Below are positions 20,901 through 31,651 of a DNA stretch of 64,000 nt, piece after piece. The stretch's first letter is position 1. Each line of letters opens with the position of its first letter. Under the pieces are notes generated by a model that made no database searches, had not been told where the DNA came from, and saw nothing but the letters and a program-made list of their open reading frames with translations. Source of the DNA: Bremia lactucae (taxonomy: Eukaryota; Oomycota; Peronosporomycetes; Peronosporales; Peronosporaceae); NCBI RefSeq assembly GCF_004359215.1, contig NC_090610.1, positions 5,911,869 through 5,975,868 on the forward strand, written 5' to 3'. The position numbers and the translations under genes were made by a program.

Positions 20901-22802
20901 CCTTTCGCGCTGGCCCGATTTTGAGCTGGCTGAGCAAAACAAAAGTGAGCATAACGCCACTGTTGCAACAAAAAGTGTTCCATCGTCAGCATTACTCGAC
21001 GACGTTAGAAGATCTTATCAAAAAGATAAGCCTCTTAAAGGGTTAATGAATTACCTTAGAGAACCATCCCAACAATCCTTAAAGGATTGTCGAAATTGTA
21101 TCGATCCTCAACAGATCGAGATACAGCACATAATGGTTTATTGTATTATATAGCCATTGCTGGAGACACACCTCGCGTCGTCATCCCTACCCAAAATGAT
21201 TTGCCATTACGCATCATTTATGAGTACCACGATGCACCAGTAAGTGGTCATCGTGGACGTGAGAGACTTGTCTCACGATAAGTCGCGACTTCTACGGCCA
21301 CGCCAGTATGAGTTTTTCCGCAACTTCATACGTGCTTGCGAAGTTTGTCAACAGGTAAAGCCCAGCGCTTCATCCCGTGCTCCGTTACAACCTCTGCCTG
21401 TCCCGGCAGAGTGTTGGCAGTCCGTATTTATGGACTTCGCCTTCAGAATCCCCGAAGACACCCACAAGAATAATAGTATTCTTGTTTTTTGCCGTTTTAG
21501 CGTGATGGTACATCTTGCTGCCGTCCCGGAGTCAATTACAGCCAAAAGGTGTGCTCGTGTCTTTATTGACACGATATTTCAACTCCGTGCGTTACCCTCT
21601 GAACTGGTCTCGGATCGAAACCCTATATTCACGGCGGAATTTAGCAAACAGTGTTCATATCACTTGGAACATATTTAAAAATATCAACTTCTGATCATTC
21701 TGAATTAGGTCGTCAGACGGAGCGTTCAACCGTATTCTCAACGAGATATTTTGCCAATACGTCCACTCTTTACGAGTTGAATCGAATTCATACCGATAGT
21801 AGAATTTGCCATCAACAATTTAGTGGATGCTTCTACAAAGCAAACAGCGTTTTTCGTGAACAGCTTACGCTAGCCAAGTATACCCACCTTGATTAAGAGT
21901 AACTCTTATAAAAGGGGGAGGACGATCGCTGAGCAAAGAACAATCTACCTCTTGCTCATCTCGCATTGACCTTCCGGTCAATGCGAATATTCCACTGTCG
22001 ATTCAATCAACATTTAAGTAAAACAAGCTCAGTAATAGCGATAACGCTATTACTGACTTTGGTAATGATGGTGAAAGACTCAGCATCGAAAACAATAATA
22101 TTATTGAGAATAATAATGCTCTTACTAATGAGGAGAATGACATCTCCGCAGTGCGCACGGGTCGCACTGAAGACATAAACAAAATCGAGCCAGCAAATGA
22201 ACACCTGCTGGCTAGAAAAGAAGTGGTCCGTTTTGTACTTGGTGCCGTCGCTGATGCAATGGACCGACAGAAGCGGAACTCTGACAAAAATTGAGGAGCA
22301 AACATTATGTCATTAATGATAATGATGTAGTCCTACTATATACGGTAAATATAGTGACGATGTGGGCAGTAACAAATTACTGCCCTGGCATATCGGCCCG
22401 TTTCGTGTTCTAAATCGCCAAGGGAATGCGTTCATGATTGAGCTGCCTCCTAGGATGCGTACGAATCCTACGTTTTATGTCGGGCGTCTCCAGCCGTACC
22501 ATCAGTACGAGGCTTCTTCCGGTTCCGAATTCAACCAGCACGGTCTAGGGCATCCGCCAAGCCTGATGGTCCCGAGTCAAATCCTGAATATCTCGGGTCA
22601 AAATTGGATTCTCATGAACCAGACGATCCACTATTTCCTCCGAGGAAGATCTTCTGACGAGCTGTCACCAGCTCGTTTTGAAGGACTGATGTGTCCTTTC
22701 GTTCGCAAGTTGATCAACCGCAACTTGCGCACATTTTATCAACTGATCATGGGAACGCGGTCGACCGTCATCACTAAGTCGCGACGACGGGATCGCTCGT
22801 GA
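20860..22802 (+). pseudogene. gypsy integrase relic with C-terminal GPF module (G3)
   Basis: Segments in shifted frames: end of RNase H (KYKPGRTNFVADTLSRWPDF) at 20860; HHCC zinc-binding lead-in at 21120-21360 (YHDAPVSGHRGRERL, ACEVCQQVKPSAS); DDE core at 21244-21678 (SVFMDFAFRIPED, VSDRNPIFTAEF); a degraded TSDH...GRQTERS at 21680; and at 22362-22530 the C-terminal module (LLPWHIGPFRVLNRQG, NPTFYVGRLQPYH). Hairpins with 8-12-bp arms are packed into 21461-22390. Confidence 0.8.
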
Positions 22803-22986
22803 TCAATGTCCTCTTGTATATAAATAATGGAGGACATTATCCAAGTCACGATGTTGACTTGGGTTCGGCGAATGGGGCAGACCCGTTTTTTTCTCCCTCT
22901 CCACATTCCTGGATTCAAGTGGTGAGAAGCATTTTCTAGTGAGCGCTTCTTGAACCACCGTGAGGTGAAAGGGGTTCGAACGACTT

Positions 22987-23731
22987 TTATCGTTCGAAGG
23001 CGAGGGTATCCACTCTCGCATGATAGTTGGGAACCTCGTTCCCAACTGATGATGAACGCTCCGGGTCTCGTTCGACAGTACGACGACCCATCTCCTTGAC
23101 AGAGGGTCCGTCAGAGAACGAGCGCTTCCCGCGCTCGTAGAAGGATTGGAGACTCTCAATCCCTTCGCGCATGTCACACGAGATGAGCTTTTTCCAATGA
23201 GGGTCCTTAAGGGAGCATGCCTCCTAGGGGTATGATCAGCCCCCTTAAAACAGCATGAGCATGAGTCCTTAGACGAGAGGCAAGGTGACCCTGCCTCTCC
23301 AGACAAACGGTGCAGCTTGTAGCGTGCACCGACTCCGATCCGTTTTTCGAACCGTTCACGAAAGCGTCCAGTTTGTCAAGCCAGGCCTCGCGGCCTATGC
23401 TTTGCACATTCTGTACAAATGCTTTCCAAGCATTGGCTCATGTTAACGTTTACGCTAACGTGTACTTTCGGAGTGATCCTTAAAATCACTTGTCCCTGGT
23501 GATGCATACTAACATCACCAGAGTCATCGACGTCCATGGAGTCATCAACTTTTTGGTCGTAACGTAAGAGCCCGTAGGCTTAAAGAACGTGGTTCTGGTT
23601 GATCCGGAGGCCTTAACAGTTGCCACCGAGTCGGGCGATGACGCCAACACGGCCCAGTCACCTACAACGGGAGTCGCAGGTGACATATACCAGTCACCTC
23701 CGATTGGAGTAGGAGGTGACGCATTTCCCAC
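22987..23731 (-). pseudogene. antisense reading frames between integrase and 3' LTR (G3)
   Basis: On the strand opposite to gag-pol, three frames of 61-81 codons follow one another (23486-23731, 23207-23407, 22987-23172). The middle and last pieces read as a plausible helical protein (GREAWLDKLDAFVNGSK, then MREGIESLQSFYERGKRSFS) separated by a stop and frameshift. No similarity to known domains is recognised. The position, between integrase and the 3' LTR, is the same as that of the antisense frames of the G2 family. Whether it was ever expressed is unknown. Confidence 0.4.
23655..23720. repeat. two tandem 30-bp hairpin units
   Basis: Two adjacent units each begin CAGTCACCT and end AGGTGAC, so that each can fold on itself (GTCACCT pairing with AGGTGAC). 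Six bases separate them. They lie about 280 bp before the polypurine tract of G3. Confidence 0.75.
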
Positions 23732-23985
23732 TGTAGACGGACTAGTGTCTACTGAAACATTTCCATTACCAGCAGCTGCACTGGTCTATGCAGCTGCCTG
23801 CTTTGCGACCTTGCGAGCTACGCGCACGGGGTTCGACACATGCGCAAACAAATTAGTTTTGACCAAAATTAGCAATGCAACAAAATTGGAGTTTTGAGTA
23901 AGAAACCAATTATGCAAAATTTACACGGAAAGACATTTTAGTATTTATCCGTCACTCCACATCAGTCGCTATTGTGACTGTTGGT

Positions 23986-23994
23986 AAAGGGGAG
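23986..23994 (+). promoter_or_regulatory. polypurine tract of G3
   Basis: AAAGGGGAG directly precedes the 3' LTR start TGTAACGGAG at 23995. This is the site of plus-strand DNA priming in LTR retrotransposons and fixes the LTR boundary and element orientation. Confidence 0.7.
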
Positions 23995-24504
23995 TGTAAC
24001 GGAGTGTCCCATTACATAATATTAATTCCTATAAAGAGAATAATAATAATATTGTATCCTTTGAGAGGAAATACATAAAGATGTACAAGATTATTATCTC
24101 TATTAATTTTGACTTAATTGTTCCAATATTACCAAATTTGGTAATATTGACTCATTAAGACATAAATTCTATAAATTTGTTGATTTAAGTTTCGATCAAC
24201 CCCTCCAATCGTCATACGACACAATTGTGCGGTGCGCAAGGAGGCGCCATACAGAGCTTTTTATTAGTATAATAAAGCCAGTAGAAGATAGATGATCGTT
24301 ACGTAGGAACTTAATATTAATACAGTTTTACTTTTTCGCGATTATAAAGCCTTAGAATTTTCTTTCAGTAGCTAAGACTTATTAGCTACTTAGAACCTTC
24401 CTCTGCACGTCGTGTATGTGAAGTAGTCGAGGCGCCCCACTTTCACTGCAATCAGTGTAGGTTGACTAGTACCGTAATCAGTATTGGCAAAGGGTGCCCC
24501 GTCA
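23995..24504 (+). repeat. 3' LTR of G3
   Basis: Starts TGTAACGGAGTGTCCCATTA right after the polypurine tract and is taken to end at GTCA (24504) by alignment with the 3352-3778 LTR. It shares TACCAAATTTGGTA and GTGCGGTGCGCAAGGAGGCG with 17207. The right edge is approximate. Confidence 0.65.
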
Positions 24505-24789
24505 AAGTTCCATATGGACTATAGCTGTAACTGCAACACTCACATTCACCGCTACTGCTTAGAGTTTCTTTTAATCCCACGTGCGTCACACAAGAAGTGA
24601 TCGTCTTCGTCCCCAGTTCCTTGACCAACACGTCGGCTAGTTGATGCTTTGTATCAACTTAGTCAATCTTGAGCGTTTCGCGTGCTACATTCTCGTGAAT
24701 AAAAATACGACGGTAACAAGCGTTATTTGCCAGTGCAATTGCATTTGGTTACCTCGAGACAAGCTTTCTCCCCTCCCTATATGCGACCT
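24505..24789. other. unassigned spacer between opposed LTRs
   Basis: No coding frame or repeat was recognised between the 3' LTR of G3 and the inverted solo LTR. Confidence 0.5.
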
Positions 24790-25227
24790 ATATCCTTCAG
24801 CATAGAAAGCACTTAAAGGACCTCATCTGTGCACTGATAACAGTGAAGGTGAGGTGCCTCGATTTGTAACGTAGCTTAGAAGCCTTAGCTACTGAAAGTT
24901 CAAAGACTTAAGTATAGGAACAAGCAAAACTGAACGAGTATATAAGTTTCCATATAACGATATTTTATGTACTGACATAAATGTATTATTATTAAACTAC
25001 GCATTGCGCCTCCTTGCGCACCGATCAATCGTGTCTACTAACGATTGAAGGGGTTAATTTATACTTAATTTAACCGATAAACAGAACTGTTGTCCTGTTA
25101 CTTCAATATAACCATAACTCTAAAAGTGGAAATATAAAGTAAAATTATTAAATGATAATAAGTTTATACTACTTTATTATTTTCCTCACATGTAAAAAAA
25201 TATTTATGTAACGCTTACCATTATACA
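24790..25227 (-). repeat. solo LTR of the G3 family, inverted
   Basis: Read on the minus strand it starts TGTATAATGGTAAGCGTTAC at 25227. It contains the inverted form of the G3 LTR block (GCGCCTCCTTGCGCACCGAT on the plus strand near 25007) and a downstream block related to 24430-24480. No internal domains flank it, so it is a solo LTR or a fragment. Confidence 0.6.
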
Positions 25228-25239
25228 CCTCTAGTAGCT

Positions 25240-25305
25240 AAAATGCTTAGCAAACTTGTAACCTTCCTCTGCACGTCGTGTTCTGAGGCACCTTATTACT
25301 GTAAC
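25240..25305 (+). repeat. LTR fragment (G3 family)
   Basis: AACCTTCCTCTGCACGTCGT here matches the same words at 24395-24415 in the G3 3' LTR. It is cut at 25305 by the 3' LTR of G4. Confidence 0.5.
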
Positions 25306-25770
25306 TGTAGGCGGGCGCTTCTAAAGTGCCTCGCACTACAAACACACACCTTCTAGCACAGCGAGGAAGCGGAATAACTACGTGCAGTGAGGTAGTTGGC
25401 GGGCTCTTAAAGCGACCTCACAACATACTTGTGCCTTAGAACAAGTGTTGTCACGGAAGCGGTTATTTGTCTTCACATGCGCTTTTAAAGGCTGATTTAT
25501 ATTTAATATAATTAAATTATAAACCTTCTTAACGTAGTATCGATGCCATCTCTGAAAACATGCATCTTTACGTGGCGAGCGTATTGTTTCGAATACCTCT
25601 GCTCGCGGATGACGCTAGACGTCATCCTTCAATGTGTTCATCACATACACAAGGGTGGGTCACTATGTGATCCTCAACGTAGTGGCAGGTCATACTACTA
25701 TATGAAATAACTGGATTCTCGTTAAGTCTGCTTAATGGGTGTGTAACATTACGCACTTTCGCCCGTTACA
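25306..25770 (-). repeat. 3' LTR of G4
   Basis: On the minus strand starts TGTAACGGGCGAAAGTGCGT at 25770 directly after the polypurine tract and ends CCTACA at 25306. It shares the CTAGCACAGCGAGGAAGCGG block with the LTRs at 6163 and 30832. Confidence 0.75.
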
Positions 25771-25787
25771 ATATTCCCCTCTTTAAG
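25771..25787 (-). promoter_or_regulatory. polypurine tract of G4
   Basis: On the minus strand AAAGAGGGGAATAT ends where the 3' LTR begins, the usual plus-strand primer site of an LTR retrotransposon. Confidence 0.65.
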
Positions 25788-25929
25788 AACCAATTTTGCA
25801 TTTTGTAAATCGTCAACGGGAGGAAAGAGGGACAGCGAGCTGTTTACGTCGCTCCTTCAGCGACCAGTGTGTGCACCTACTCTGGTGACATCACACGGCG
25901 CTTGACATGCCACCAAAGTGGCATAGCTG

Positions 25930-27120
25930 ATTGGCTAAAGCGTTCATTATTTCTCGCGACCATTTCGGTCCGCATACTTTTGGCTTGTCTTGTGCGCTTG
26001 CTATCGCGTCACGGACTTTGCGTGTGATGGCTAATCGCTAATCCACAAAGCGTTGAGCCTCGGACACGCTTAAGTATCAAATTCGCCTATGACACCGCGA
26101 GAGGTCGGTCAGAGGACTTAGTTAAAAGTAACGAAACATCATTTTTGATAAGAAGCACAGGCATTCCTTGCCGTGACTCCATACTGACCACTGCTAAACT
26201 GGTAGGGTCACTAGGGCAAGTTTCTCTCGATGAGATGATACCCTCGCGAATCATCGTCATATTGACAAAACTATGTCCCTCTTTCGCACGGGCTTTCCCC
26301 CACTAAAACTCGGGCTGCGCACAAACGAGACTGGCGTCCGAGGATGGCGCAGTCCGTTAATATAAACGGTGTCTCACCCGTACTGGCGTGGGCACTGTGA
26401 TTCAAAGCTAACTCCACAAAAGGAAATTGTTTGCTCCATTCTTTGGGAGATGCTTTCGTGCGTAAGCCATCCGCCACGACCTGATTGGCCCATTCTATTT
26501 GGCCATCGGTCTGGAGATGATCGGCGGTCGACATGTAGAGCTTGCTACCTAGCTGTTCAAACACATGTAGTTAATAGCCAGACGTAAACGTAGATCCCCT
26601 GTGTAGTCGGTTTACATGATAACAGTAACAAGAGAGCTGCCTCCTTGCCTGTGATCGATGTTTTACATGGTGCTAAATGGACCATCTTGCTCAGTCTGTC
26701 TACAAAGACGACGAGCCTTGTCCGACCCTTATGATCGGGCGGCATGCCAAACATGAAGTCCAGACTTACTGACTTCCAACAATCCGTTGAAATCGGTAGC
26801 GGCTTCAGTGGCGCACTGCTGGACGGTGCAGGATTAATGCGCTGACACTGTTCGCAAGAGCGAATACAGTTGACCCATCTAAATAGGTGACGCCACCAAA
26901 ATTCCTCTGACACTTCACGGCCCAGATGCCCATTAGATGGTGTATCATGGAGCTCGTGAAGGATCAACAGCTTGAGATCTGTGTCATGAGACACATAGCT
27001 TCTCAAGGAATCACAAGGTGGCAGCTGATGCCATAACAGGCCACCGCTGTAGCTAAAGTGATTTAGCTTAGCATTCAGGTGCGACGGAAGGGAAACCTTT
27101 CGCCCACCAAAGTGATCCAA
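25930..27120 (-). pseudogene. gypsy integrase relic (G4)
   Basis: The largest frame (26557-27120) covers the zinc-binding lead-in (LRSYVSHDTDLKLLILHELH, SCEQCQRINPAPSS), then the DDE core start (SLDFMFGMPPDHKGRTRL, FVDRLSKMVHLAPC). The second catalytic region is lost at a frameshift near 26600. The core resumes at 26271-26564 with STADHLQTDGQIEWANQ, in which the conserved TER is changed to IEW. Beyond it (25930-26270) only noisy remnants of the C-terminal module persist. Confidence 0.8.
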
Positions 27121-28265
27121 CAGCAGGGTGACAATGGTCGTCCTGACTGTAGCTCTCTTTCATCTCAGAAGCCAATGAGCTCGTCACGTGGTATGCCTTC
27201 ATGGCTGCCAACGTTGACGGCTGAAATTGTGCTTGGGCACTAGACACACTTTCCTGGTGTCTCACCTCGAAGTCGTCTGGTCTGCGCGATAAAGCGTCAG
27301 CCGAGACAGTCGACTTAACCGGCTTATATTCAACTTTGAAATTAAATTCAAAGAAGTATGTGAGCCATCTTGCCATTCTAGGCGAGAGGTGCGGTGAGGT
27401 TATTGCGGTCCGCAGTGATGCGTGATCCGTATAAACCACAAATGGTTCGGTGCCTAGTAGGTGCACACGAAACTTGACAAGAGCATACTTTATTGCAGGT
27501 AGCTCTTTGTCATGCACGGGATAATTCAGTTCCGCGGCTTTTAAAAGCCGCGGACTGATTATAAATGACACGGTCAACGCCGTCGTCATCCTTCTGCATG
27601 AGCGCGCTGCCGATTGCAAAATTACTTGCACCGCAGACGACGCTAAAGGGCTTATCCGCGTCTGGCAATGCCATGCCTCTACAAGAGATTGCTTCACTGA
27701 TGTGAATGCATCATTTTGGTCTTTTTATCAAATCCATTCTGCGTCCTTTTAAGGAGGTCGGATAATGATTTAGATTGCTTAGCATAATTCTTGCTATATT
27801 TATGCAAGAAATTAGCGAGCCCTAGGAATTGGCGCAAATCCTTCACATGCCGTGGGATTGGCCATTCCTTCACTGATTTTGCCTTGTCTGGGTCTGCTCG
27901 TACACCATATGTACCTACGACGCAACCCAGCACAGGTATCTCGGGGACTCCTATGACGCACTTTTGCATATTGATGTACGATTAGGCGTCCTTCCAAGTA
28001 AACAACACAGCGTCTGAATGACGCTTCTGCGACTCTATTTTGCTCAGGCCGTCCTCGCCCTACTATGCACGAATACATCGTCAAAGTAATGGGGCGCGTA
28101 GAAACGGTCTGACGCATAAAGTGAGCCACCACTCGGTTGAATGTCATCGGTGCGTTTTTCAAATCTTGGGGCATCACATACCTCTCCCAATCATACACCT
28201 TAAGGTGCTTACTGCCATTTTGGCTACATCGGACTCTCTCATGAGTACCTGATAGAAGTCATCTT
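27068..28265 (-). pseudogene. gypsy RNase H and RT C-terminal part, copy 1 (G4)
   Basis: Frame 27068-27697 encodes RNase H (LKAAELNYPVHDKELPAIKY, PFVVYTDHASLRTAI) continuing to the chromo-linker. Frame 27694-27969 encodes the RT connection (VPEIPVLGCVVGTYGVRADP, DLRQFLGLANFLHKY). The RT palm is in 27812-28198 but the YFDD box is garbled. This block is repeated after the N at 28266. A 24-bp perfect palindrome (27531-27554) lies in the RNase H part. Confidence 0.8.
27229..28265. repeat. direct duplicate, copy 1 (G4 pol)
   Basis: This 1037-bp block is repeated nearly base for base at 28267-29301 with only a few substitutions and small indels, and a lone N lies exactly between the copies. Confidence 0.9.
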
Positions 28266-28266
28266 N
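28266..28266. other. single-N contig joint
   Basis: Lies exactly between direct copies 27229-28265 and 28267-29301. Confidence 0.95.
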
Positions 28267-29301
28267 TGTGCTTTCGCACTAGACACACTTTCCTGGTGTC
28301 TAACCTCGAAGTCTGGTCTGCGCGATAAAGCGTCAGCCAAGACATTCGACTTACCCGGCTTATATTCAACTTTGAAATTAAATTCAGAGAAGAATGTGAG
28401 CCATCTTGCCATTCTAGGCGAGAGGTGCGGTGAGTTTATTGCGGTCCGCAGTGATGCGTGATCCGTATAAACCACAAATGGTTCGGTGCCTAGTAGGTGC
28501 ACACGAAATTTGACAAGAGCATACTTTATTGCAGGTAGCTCTTTGTCATGCACGGGATAATTCAGTTCCGCGGCTTTTAAAAGCCGCGGACTGATTATAA
28601 ATGACACGGTCAACGCCGTCGTCATCCTTCTGCATGAGCGCGCTGCCGATTGCAAAATTACTTGCATCGCAGACGACGCTAAAGGGCTTATCCGCGTCTG
28701 GCAATGCCATGCCTCTACAAGAGATTGCTTCACTGATGTGAATGCATCATTTTGGTCTTTTTATCAAATCCATTCTGCGTCCTTTTAAGGAGGTCGGATA
28801 ATGATTTAGATTGCTTAGCATAATTCTTGCTATATTTATGCAAGAAATTAGCGAGCCCTAGGAATTGGCGCAAATCCTTCACATGCCGTGGGATTGGCCA
28901 TTCCTTTACTGATTTTGCCTTGTCTGGGTCTGCTCGTACACCATATGTACCTACGACGCAACCCAGCACAGGTATCTCGGGGACTCCTATGACGCACTTT
29001 TGCATATTGATGTACGATTAGGCGTCCTTCCAAGTAAACAACACAGCGTCTGAATGACGCTTCTGCGACTCTATTTTGCTCAGGCCGTCCTCGCCCTACT
29101 ATGCACGAATACATCGTCAAAGTAATGGGGCGCGTAGAAACGGTCTGACGCATAAAGTGAGCCACCACTCGGTTGAATGTCATCGGTGCGTTTTTCAAAT
29201 CTTGGGGCATCACATACCTCTCCCAATCATACACCTTAAGGTGCTTACTGCCATTTTGGCTACATCGGACTCTCTCATGAGTACCTGATAGAAGTCATCT
29301 T
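28267..29301. repeat. direct duplicate, copy 2 (G4 pol)
   Basis: Second copy of 27229-28265, carrying the same RNase H and RT connection frames (28239-28733, 28730-29005, 28848-29234, all minus) at a constant offset of about 1036 bp. Confidence 0.9.
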
Positions 29302-30820
29302 TTAAATCCTACGCGGAAAAGATAGTTGACTTTCCCATGAACATCTTTCCGCGGGATTGGCATCGTTTCTGATTGCCTGTTCTTAAGACGCTTTTGTCCA
29401 TTGTGGATGACGAGCAACCCGTTCACTAAGTTCGCTTGTGAAACTGGTGCGACTTCCTTCCCGGTGTCCTGCGTAGAGCTAGCAACTGTGCGTATACGCC
29501 AGTCTATCCATTGTTGGTGTCTTGCCAACCATGCTTGCCTAGGGTGAGGTCGCGCGGACTCTCTATACCTAGCCCCGTGAACTTCTGTCTACACGAGAAG
29601 TCACTAAACCCGAATGCGAGTACAACTGAACTCCCTCGCATTTTACGAGCCGTTCGCTAAACGAACGGTCGCCTCTTCTCGCTTGTCATCCTCTCATACA
29701 TCGCCGGTCTCTTTCTAAGAGCCGCGAATTTTACAAGATTCTATGATGCACCCGAATCCTCGATAAGGGTCATCACATGGTCATAGCCTCGTACTCGAGC
29801 GCTATAGATCAGTAGGGTTGAGGTCCGAATTTCGGAACCACAGGGACCAAGCTACCCATTTATTCGATAACTGAACTTAGGGGTAGCCTCAGAGTCCGCG
29901 TCAGTAAGAAATCTCGCAGTGGCATCCAACCTTTCGGCCGACGGCTTGTACCAAGCAGTCGCCGAGACACGGTTAAAGGATTGCTCCTCAACTAAGGTAA
30001 TTTAGATTGTCTCTTCCATCGTTGAGGTCTTTTTTACTAACAAGGGCCTGTTGGGATGGGCCGTACCGCAATCCGTTCATAAACGTGGGTGTTACGGCCC
30101 ATCGGACCCACGGTAATGGATTTAGACAGCGAGCGCATCTCCTGCACATTTTCTTGCATAGATCGCTTCGCCTGTCGCGCTCCGAAGAAGCGCGCCTGAA
30201 GCAAGACCTCGTTGCTCGGCGGCTGTTACATGAGCAAATCTTTCCCTTAAAGATTGCTATGTTGGGAATGCCTTTCCGTTTGCCATAAGCGACGAGTAAG
30301 CCCGCTCTGAGGCCTTACCGCGCAGATGCGACATGGCGAACGACATTATCCGGGTGTCGTTCTCGATGAGCTGCGCCACACCGCATTGCTCCACGGCTAA
30401 CAGCGAGTTGACAATCGTGTGCGCTGCAGTTCCATCGAACTTGGGCGGGTTCATCCGAATTAAGCTTGGCTGATACGGCCGGGCGGAGTGCGTCCGAACA
30501 GTCCTATTGAGAGCCTCGTTCCGAGCCTGCTCACGCTTAAGCTCATCCTGAGTCTTTAGAGGACTCCGCCTCAGCATGACTATGGGCCTCAGACGCGGTC
30601 ATTCGCTGCCTGAACACAAAGCCTCAAACTGCTCCTACGGAGCAACATGTTGATCAGGAGGACTGCCCAAGAGCCTGGACAGGGCTTGCTCACCAAGTGC
30701 CTGCGCCAACTGCTCAGCCACCTCCCGATGATGCTCGGAAATGTGGGGGAAAGGAGCCCAATCGATATTGAGGCTCATCTCACTGACACGCTGAGATGCG
30801 GGTCGTGATAAGGATTTCAA
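29302..30820 (-). pseudogene. gypsy gag, protease and start of RT (G4)
   Basis: From the right: gag N-terminus at 30635-30820 (HISEHHREVAEQLAQALGEQ) and capsid part at 30257-30577 (MNPPKFDGTAAHTIVNSLLA, FAMSHLRGKASE). A degraded zinc-knuckle/protease region at 29560-29960 corresponds to 4680-5300 of G1. At 29295-29528 a fused frame has the IDWR segment of the protease joined to IPRKDVHGKVNYLF of RT, so most of the RT fingers are deleted. The whole is non-functional. Confidence 0.75.
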
Positions 30821-30829
30821 GTGCTACCA
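30818..30829 (-). promoter_or_regulatory. primer-binding site of G4
   Basis: TGGTAGCACTTG on the minus strand, two bases after the 5' LTR end at 30832. Identical in sequence and spacing to that of G1. Confidence 0.6.
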
Positions 30830-30831
30830 AG

Positions 30832-31191
30832 TGTAGGCCGGCGCTTCTAAAGTTGACTCGCACTATAACCGTGCACCTTCTAGCACAACGAGGAAGCGGC
30901 TTGACCACGTGCGGTGAGGTTGTCTGTGGGCACTGAAAGCGACCTCACACAACTAACTTATACCTTGAAACAAGTGTCGTCACGGAAGCGGTCTTCGTCT
31001 TCACGTGCGCACTTGTTATCTAGGAAGTAGTTTTGAGGCTGATTTATATTTAATAAAATAGATATTTTAGACTTTTATACCAATGAGTAGATGCGATCTC
31101 TGTAGATGTGCATCCCTACGTGGCAATCGTGTTGTTCCAAATAACTCGTTACAAGTACTGAAGCAGTACTAGCGAAAGGTAACCCGTTACA
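30832..31191 (-). repeat. 5' LTR of G4
   Basis: Starts TGTAACGGGTTACC at 31191 and ends CCTACA at 30832, 360 bp. It is about 105 bp shorter than the 3' LTR, through loss within the U3 part. The primer-binding site on its left identifies it as the 5' LTR. Confidence 0.75.
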
Positions 31192-31651
31192 GCAACGAGA
31201 AGCCAAGTCCGGGACGATGTAACAACGTACCATAATTTCTTGTAGTTGCAGAACTGAATTAGCCATGAAACAAGATTCTCTAATTCAATATCATTTCCAT
31301 TTATCTCAAACTCCTCCCACCATAATTAGGTCTCCCTACACGGCTTACTTAAGGTCGTCTAATTCCCCTGCCTCCTACTGTGCCGGTGTTACACACACAA
31401 ACAAGGAGTCATGTACTTAAGGCCAAGAAGTTGCGTTTTCGCGTAATCTAGTCAGTTAACCCGTATAAAAACTTTCGAGTTTATCCTTACATAGATGAAT
31501 GTAATATTAAGTATAGCGTACCTCTCTAGACGGATATGCCGTCGTAATTTTGCACACGATAACTGGTTTTGAACCTCGATAGTAACCACTTCAGCTTATA
31601 AAGATGTTTTTACAACTGGTTTTTAAGGACAAATTTGAAGACGCCTAAAAT
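31192..31651 (+). promoter_or_regulatory. upstream region of HSCB
   Basis: 460 bp between the G4 LTR and the HSCB start. No gene or defined promoter motif was recognised; it must contain the HSCB promoter unless the retrotransposon LTR supplies it. Confidence 0.4.

Larger units (their letters stand above)
17207..24504 (+). mobile_element. Ty3/gypsy LTR retrotransposon (G3), decayed
   Basis: Order on the plus strand: an LTR start at 17207, gag, zinc knuckle, protease, RT, RNase H, integrase, C-terminal GPF-type module, an antisense-coding region, a polypurine tract at 23986-23994 and the 3' LTR. Every protein domain carries stops and frameshifts. It is the same family as the nested element at 3352-4477, from gag and LTR similarity. 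The two LTRs differ visibly in length and sequence, which suggests an old insertion. Confidence 0.85.
25306..31191 (-). mobile_element. Ty3/gypsy LTR retrotransposon (G4), complete ends, broken genes
   Basis: On the minus strand: 5' LTR (31191-30832), primer-binding site, gag, protease, RT, RNase H, integrase, polypurine tract and 3' LTR (25770-25306). Flanks are GTAAC (25301-25305) and GCAAC (31192-31196), a near-match expected of an aged 5-bp target-site duplication. It is inflated by a duplicated 1036-bp block around the N at 28266; without that the element would be about 4.85 kb, with deletions in RT and protease. Same family as G1. Confidence 0.85.

Noticed and set aside
23486..23731. 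Secreted effector (RxLR or Crinkler type)
   Set aside because: No signal peptide, RxLR-dEER or LFLAK motif here or in any other small frame of the window.
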